DNA of 42,391 bases from Bacilli bacterium (lineage in GTDB: Bacteria > Bacillota_I > Bacilli_A > RFN20 > CAG-826): contig JAFSVB010000026.1 in the NCBI GenBank assembly GCA_017450325.1, positions 1 to 42,391 on the forward strand. Reading direction: 5' to 3'. The position numbers and the translations under genes are program-made. Under the pieces are notes generated by a model, which did no database searches, was not told where the DNA came from, and saw only the letters and a list, made by a program, of their open reading frames with translations. This document shows positions 38,164-42,391 of this stretch, one piece after another; the first letter of the stretch is position 1, and the number at the start of each line of letters is the position of its first letter.

Positions 38164-39444
38164 ATGATCAAAGTGAAAACGGACCACGTCCTAAGAACGA
38201 TAGACATGGCTCAGTTCAAAGAGCAGGTTGCACGTGCCCATTCGCTGATTGAGGAACGCAATGGCCCTGGCGGAGATTTTCTCGGCTGGGCGCATTATCC
38301 TGAGACCTATGACAAAGAGGAGCTCGCGCGGATTAAGGCTGCGGCGAAAGAAATCCGCGAGAATTACGATGTACTTTTGGTGTGTGGCATCGGCGGTTCG
38401 TATCTTGGCGCAAGGGCCGCGATCGAAGCGATCAATGGCCTTTATGGCAAGGGCAAGCCGGAGATTATCTTCTTCGGTCAGACGCTGTCCCCCACTTATG
38501 TAAAGCAGGTCTTGGATTATCTTGAGACGAAGACGTTCGCGATTAACGTCATCTCGAAGTCGGGAACGACGACGGAGACGGCGGTCGCGTTCCGTTTAGC
38601 CCGCGATTTGCTGATTCGCAAAGTCGGGGCGGAAAAAGCCGCGAAGGCGATCTATGCGACAACGGATAAGGAAAAGGGCGCGTTGCTGCAGCTTTGCAAG
38701 AAATATGGCTATGAACGCTATGTCTTACCTGCGGATATCGGTGGACGCTATAGTGTCTACACGGCGGTTGGTCTGTTGCCGATGGCCGTTGCGGGCATTG
38801 ATGTCGAGGCATTCCTCGCCGGCGCGAAGAAGGGCCTTGAGCTCTATGGCAAAGCGGAGAATAACCCCGCGTATGAATATGGCGTGCTCCGCCATGTCCT
38901 CTATAAGGCCGGATACCCGGTTGAAATGCTCGTCACTTATGAGCCGTCGCTAGTGCAACTTGGCGAATGGTGGAAGCAGCTTTTCGGCGAATCCGAAGGC
39001 AAGGATCATACGGGCTTATTGCCGGATTCAGCGACGTTCACCACGGACTTGCATTCTCTTGGGCAATTCATTCAAGAAGGTTCCCCCGTGTTATTTGAGA
39101 CGGTTCTCGAGGTGGAAAAGCCTACGATGGATATTACCGTTCCGCACGATGAAGATGATTTGGATGGCCTGAACTATCTTGAAGGCAAGGGCCTCAACTA
39201 CGTTAACTCCAAGGCGCGCGAAGGCACGATTGCAGCGCACGCGGAAGTTGGCAAGGTTCCGAACATCCTCCTTAACATGGAGAAGATGGATGCGGAAGGA
39301 CTTGGCGAATTGATGTATTTCTTCATGAGGGCGTGCGCGATGAGCTGCTATCTCAATGAGGTGAATCCATTCAACCAGCCAGGCGTCGAAGTTTATAAGA
39401 AGAATATGTTCGCCTTGCTCGGAAAGCCGGGCTATACGAAGTAA
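38164..39444 (+). CDS. pgi: Glucose-6-phosphate isomerase
   Basis: A 426-residue isomerase interconverting glucose-6-phosphate and fructose-6-phosphate in glycolysis. Signature blocks: VCGIGGSYLGARAAIEA (about 76-92), VISKSGTTTETAVAFR (about 130-145), PADIGGRYSVYTAVGLLPMA (about 190-209, sugar-phosphate loop), and the late NPFNQPGVEVYKKNMF (about 403-418), with the catalytic Glu in GESEGKDHTGLLP. Length is typical of the short Bacillota form. AAGGAG lies 6 nt before the ATG. It is last in the HAD-ispD-S1-pgi unit and is followed by a terminator. Confidence 0.97.
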   Translation: MIKVKTDHVLRTIDMAQFKEQVARAHSLIEERNGPGGDFLGWAHYPETYDKEELARIKAAAKEIRENYDVLLVCGIGGSYLGARAAIEAINGLYGKGKPEIIFFGQTLSPTYVKQVLDYLETKTFAINVISKSGTTTETAVAFRLARDLLIRKVGAEKAAKAIYATTDKEKGALLQLCKKYGYERYVLPADIGGRYSVYTAVGLLPMAVAGIDVEAFLAGAKKGLELYGKAENNPAYEYGVLRHVLYKAGYPVEMLVTYEPSLVQLGEWWKQLFGESEGKDHTGLLPDSATFTTDLHSLGQFIQEGSPVLFETVLEVEKPTMDITVPHDEDDLDGLNYLEGKGLNYVNSKAREGTIAAHAEVGKVPNILLNMEKMDAEGLGELMYFFMRACAMSCYLNEVNPFNQPGVEVYKKNMFALLGKPGYTK

Positions 39445-39464
39445 AATAGCGATTCTATCGAGAA

Positions 39465-39489
39465 ATACGGGCTTGAATAAGGCCTGTAT
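39465..39489 (+). terminator. Terminator of pgi
   Basis: ATACGGGC/GCCTGTAT, 8 bp with one G-T pair and a 9-nt loop, followed by TTTTCTTTC. Confidence 0.8.
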
Positions 39490-39507
39490 TTTTCTTTCAA
39501 AAATACG

Positions 39508-39536
39508 TTGACCCTCTAGGGCCACGATGGTATATT
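39508..39536 (+). promoter_or_regulatory. Promoter of the tRNA-Val-Tyr-Gln-Lys operon
   Basis: TTGACC (39508-39513), 17-nt spacer, TATATT (39531-39536), 26 nt before the first tRNA. This is close to the consensus, as expected for a stable RNA operon. Confidence 0.85.
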
Positions 39537-39562
39537 TTATGAGCGCGTTTCAGGCGCCCCGC

Positions 39563-39637
39563 GGATGCTTAGCTCAGCGGGAGAGCATCGCCCTTACAAG
39601 GCGGGGGTCGTAGGTTCGAAACCTACAGCATCCACCA
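39563..39637 (+). tRNA. tRNA-Val (anticodon TAC)
   Basis: Acceptor GGATGCT/AGCATCC with encoded CCA. The anticodon loop CTTACAA gives TAC, reading GUA. The T loop GTTCGAA is standard. Confidence 0.95.
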
Positions 39638-39675
39638 CTTCTTGTGGGCGTAACGCGCGAAGAGTAATTGGCCGT

Positions 39676-39759
39676 GGGTGAATAGCGAAGTGGCCAAACG
39701 CGGCTGACTGTAAATCAGCTCCTTCGGGTTCGGTGGTTCAAATCCATCTTCACCCACCA
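39676..39759 (+). tRNA. tRNA-Tyr (anticodon GTA)
   Basis: Acceptor GGGTGAA/TTCACCC, discriminator A and encoded CCA. The anticodon loop CTGTAAA gives GTA. A long variable arm is present, as in bacterial tRNA-Tyr. Confidence 0.93.
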
Positions 39760-39780
39760 CTCTTATTACTCAAAATAGCT

Positions 39781-39855
39781 TGGGATGTAGCCAAGCGGTA
39801 AGGCACGAGACTTTGACTCTCGCATGCGCTGGTTCGATCCCAGCCATCCCAGCCA
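39781..39855 (+). tRNA. tRNA-Gln (anticodon TTG)
   Basis: Acceptor TGGGATG/CATCCCA, discriminator G and encoded CCA. The anticodon loop CTTTGAC gives TTG, reading CAA. Confidence 0.94.
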
Positions 39856-39875
39856 TTTATTGATGGCTTGCACCT

Positions 39876-39950
39876 CCTCCGCTAGCTCAGTGGTAGAGCA
39901 CTTGACTTTTAATCAAGGGGTCCTGAGTTCGAGTCTCAGGCGGGGGACCA
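39876..39950 (+). tRNA. tRNA-Lys (anticodon TTT)
   Basis: Acceptor CCTCCGC/GCGGGGG, discriminator A and encoded CCA. The anticodon loop CTTTTAA gives TTT, reading AAA. Confidence 0.94.
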
Positions 39951-39964
39951 CCATAAAACAAAGA

Positions 39965-39979
39965 ATGGGCTAGGCCCGT
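39965..39979 (+). terminator. Terminator of the tRNA operon
   Basis: ATGGGC/GCCCGT with a 3-nt loop (one T-G pair), followed by a run of T residues and C. Confidence 0.8.
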
Positions 39980-40022
39980 TTTTTCATTTATAGAAGCGAA
40001 TCTGGTTCAAACTACTGCCGTA

Positions 40023-40083
40023 TTTTTCCTATTATTTCCCAATTTATGATGGTAAATTAGCACTCTATGCTTGAAAGTGCCAA
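40023..40083 (+). promoter_or_regulatory. htpG promoter with CIRCE operator
   Basis: A -10 TATGAT (40045-40050) with TTTTTC (40023-40028) 16 nt upstream is followed by TTAGCACTC-N9-AAGTGCCAA (40057-40083). This matches the CIRCE consensus TTAGCACTC-N9-GAGTGCTAA with two mismatches in the right arm. HrcA is therefore the expected repressor, relieved on heat shock. Confidence 0.85.
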
Positions 40084-40124
40084 CCATTTGTACGAAGATA
40101 TTAGCGCCATAAGGAGCAAGTCTT

Positions 40125-42041
40125 ATGAAACAAGAAAAACAATTTGAAACGCAGTCCCAACAACTGCTCGATCTAATGATCAACTCCATCTATTCTGAGA
40201 AGGAGATCTTCCTTCGTGAACTCTTGTCCAACGCGAGTGACGCCATTGACAAATATCGCTACCTTTCGTTAACAGAATCTGAAAAATACCCCGCAAAATC
40301 GCATTCAATTCGTATTGATGTGGACAAAGAAGCGCGCACGATCTCCATCACCGATGATGGCATCGGCATGTCCTTGGAAGATATGGAGAAGAACCTTGGC
40401 ACCATCGCTCGTTCGGGCTCCAAAGAATTCATGGAGAAGCTCGAGGATGCCCAACAATCCGAAGACCTTTCCATCATCGGCCAATTTGGCGTTGGTTTCT
40501 ATAGCGCCTTCATGGTAGGCGATTCGGTGGAGGTGCTTTCCAAGACAGTCGATGGTCCCGCGCACCGTTTCTTTAGCGAAGGCAAGTCCACTTATACCGT
40601 CGAGGACGCTGAATTCGATACTGTCTCTGGCACGAAGGTCATCGTTCATCTCAAAGAAGACAAAGACGACCTAAAATACTCCGACTATCTTGAGACCTAT
40701 CGCATCGAGAATCTGGTCAAGAAATATAGTGACTATATCCGCTACCCAATTAAGATGCTCGTTAAGGTCTCGAAGCAGGATGTCGATGATGAAGACAAAC
40801 CCGTCGATGGCAAGTTCCATGATGAGATCGAAGACAAGACCCTCAACTCCATGATTCCGTTATGGAAGAAGTCGGTCAATGACGTCAAGCCCGAGGACTT
40901 GAATGAGTTCTATAAGAATAAGTTCAGCGACTACGAGGAACCACTACTTTCTTTGAATGTCCACGTGGAAGGCCTTTATACCTATGAAGCCTTATTGTTC
41001 ATCCCAAGCCATGTCCCCTATAACTTCTACAGCGATTCCTATGAACAGGGTCTATCCCTATATAGCCATGGCATCTTCATCCAGGACCATTACAAGGACT
41101 TGATTCCGAACTATCTTCGCTTCGTCAAGGGCCTCGTGGATTCGGATGACTTCCCATAGAATGTATCCCGCGAAATGCTGCAGAAGACGCCCGAAATGGC
41201 CAAGATCGCCAAGAATATCGAGAACAAAGTGCTCGCCGAGCTTAAGAAAACTAAGAAGAACGACGAAGAGAAATACCGGAAGTTCTTCGATATGTTCGGC
41301 GAATACATCAAGTACGGCATCTATTCAAGCTATGGCATGAAGAAGGACGACTTGCAGGATCTTCTGCTTTTCCACCACCTCAACGACGATAAGCTCATCT
41401 CGCTGGAAGATTATGTCAACGCGATGCAGGAAGGCCAGAAGGAAATCTACTTCGCATCGGGCAAGAATCTCGCGGAAATCCGTACCCTGCCGCAGCTGGA
41501 ACAAAAGAAGAAAGACGGCATCGACGTACTGCTCCTCGATAAGAACATCGATGAATTCTGCGTAATGTCGATGATGAATTACAAGGAAAAGGAGTTCAAG
41601 GACGTCTCCAGCGAAAAGGAAGAGATCTCTAAAGAAAAGAAAAAGGAGCTCGATAAGCTCACCAGCGACCACAAGCGCATCCTGGATACGCTGAAAGAAG
41701 GCTTGGGCGCGAAGGTCGACGATGTCGTCTTCTCCGCAAAGCTCGTCGATTCGCCCGTCTGCCTCACCACGAAGGACGGCCTCTCCATGAACGCGGAGCG
41801 CGTCCTGAACGAGGAACCGGGCGAGCGCGATGAGAACATCAAATCGAGCAAGGTCCTTGAAATCAATCCGGACCACGCCTTGTTCAAGGCTCTCTCGGAC
41901 GTCTCATCCGATGAAGAAGTGAAATCCTACGCGAGCATCCTTTATGATGAAGCAATGCTCTTGCAGGGGTACGAAATCGAGGACAAGGCCGGTTTCGTGG
42001 GCAAACTCAACGAGCTGCTTATCAAGGCCGCCAAGGCGTAA
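40125..42041 (+). pseudogene. htpG: htpG (Hsp90 chaperone) interrupted by an in-frame TAG
   Basis: The frame 40125-42041 encodes a full-length 638-codon Hsp90-type chaperone (ATPase with GHKL motifs LLSNASDAIDKYRYLS, DDGIGM, GQFGVGFYSAFMV), but codon 345 is TAG at 41157-41159. It falls in …SDDFP-stop-NVSREMLQ, where HtpG proteins have PLN, so a Leu codon (TTG by one base change) is the likely original. The rest, 41160-42041, stays in frame and keeps the middle-domain end and the dimerisation domain. AAGGAG lies 9 nt before the ATG. Possible readings are a sequencing or assembly error, a very recent loss, or amber readthrough. TAG also ends several neighbouring genes normally, so codon reassignment is unlikely. 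As written, two products could form: 344 residues, and a restart at 41175. Confidence 0.85.
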
Positions 42042-42060
42042 TAGCAAGTCTTTGCCCAAA

Positions 42061-42087
42061 ACCTCTCCGATTACGAGAGGTTTTTTT
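42061..42087 (+). terminator. Terminator of htpG
   Basis: ACCTCTC/GAGAGGT, 7 bp with a 7-nt loop, followed by six more T residues. It lies 20 nt past the stop. Confidence 0.92.
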
Positions 42088-42133
42088 CGATACTTTCGCT
42101 TTTCCTGTCTATATGTGTATGGGGGAAATGCTC

Positions 42134-42391
42134 ATGAAATACAATCCTACAACCGAAGGCGACTTCCTCGCCGCCGCAAGCTTCAACCATCGTTTGGTAT
42201 CGGAACTAAATCCAAGCCAACAGCAATTCGTCAAGGCGGCGTTTCCTTGCTGCAAGGACGATGACGTTATCCAATGTGGGATCTGCAACCGTTTCTCCAA
42301 ACCTGATTTCTATTTGCAGATTGGGGATTCTCGAAAGATGGTCTCGTTAAAAAGCGGTTCCTCGTGTAGCGTCCACACGCAGCACATTAAG
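42134..42391 (+). CDS. Truncated ORF at the window edge, Cys-rich, possible nuclease-like N terminus
   Basis: An open frame running off the right edge (86 codons seen) with GGGGGA 7 nt before the ATG at 42134; an ATG at 42128 is the alternative. The start is MKYNPTTEGDFLAAASFNHR. Cysteines in FPCCKDDDVIQCGICNRFS could bind zinc. The segment FYLQIGDSRKMVSLKSGSSCSVH recalls the core of some restriction-type endonucleases (D…K on a beta hairpin followed by a H), but this is only a visual impression. It follows the htpG terminator, so it is a separate unit. Product unknown. Confidence 0.55.
   Translation, partial: MKYNPTTEGDFLAAASFNHRLVSELNPSQQQFVKAAFPCCKDDDVIQCGICNRFSKPDFYLQIGDSRKMVSLKSGSSCSVHTQHIK

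Noticed and set aside
41157-41159. Amber reassignment or pyrrolysine-type recoding
   Set aside because: TAG ends other genes here (McrB-like, ABC ATPase, lipoprotein, GT8). No suppressor tRNA or Pyl gene is visible. An error or recent mutation is simpler.

Overview
This window looks like a chromosome segment of a Bacillota species, most likely from the Bacilli-related lineages near Erysipelotrichales/RF39/RFN20. That placement is an inference from gene content: a CIRCE operator before htpG, an S-box-type leader before metK, a long-form hibernation factor, SipW-type signal peptidase with TasA/camelysin-like secreted proteins, DegV, TSCPD, PduL and LrgAB. By eye the G+C content is about half, higher in the highly expressed genes. 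No phage, insertion sequence, CRISPR array or rRNA was recognised.

Layout. 1-1259 is AT-rich and gene-poor, with only decayed-looking ORFs. 1317-7040 carries two glycosyltransferase-8 genes alternating with two PlsC-type acyltransferase genes, then an ExoIII-type nuclease and an NCS2 purine permease. 7115-7969 is a DegV protein. 8017-8814 (minus) is a SipW-type secreted protein behind a structured leader. 9278-17239 is a tightly coupled six-gene operon: two secreted proteins, a membrane-anchored McrB-like ATPase, a nuclease-less DUF2357 (McrC-like) protein, a SipW-type signal peptidase and a large degenerate GGDEF-GAF-PAS-GGDEF-EAL protein. It converges on an FtsK-like ATPase gene with a broken Walker A (17236-18366). 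18523-22975 encodes a MacB/FtsX-type ABC transporter and a lipoprotein, followed by lrgAB (23016-24150).

The minus-strand block 24314-31297 holds two unknown proteins (one membrane), a Cof-type HAD phosphatase, a flavodoxin, hpf, metK with its riboswitch, a TSCPD protein, a PduL-like acyltransferase with a Cys/His tail, and a GT2-GtrA fusion. The plus strand resumes with mgtE, an unknown gene, tRNA-Leu, an ABC-F ATPase, an HAD phosphatase, an IspD-like cytidylyltransferase, an S1 protein, pgi, tRNA-Val-Tyr-Gln-Lys, a CIRCE-controlled htpG interrupted by an in-frame TAG, and a truncated unknown ORF at the right edge.

Most unusual features: (i) the SipW/TasA-like operon with an McrB-like/DUF2357 pair, which may be an undescribed envelope system; (ii) many first genes of transcription units lack a Shine-Dalgarno sequence and have a -10 box only 6-10 nt before the start codon, which predicts leaderless mRNAs; (iii) two structured leaders flanking the SipW region; (iv) the amber codon in an otherwise intact htpG. 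Functions were assigned by reading motifs only; no database search was run.
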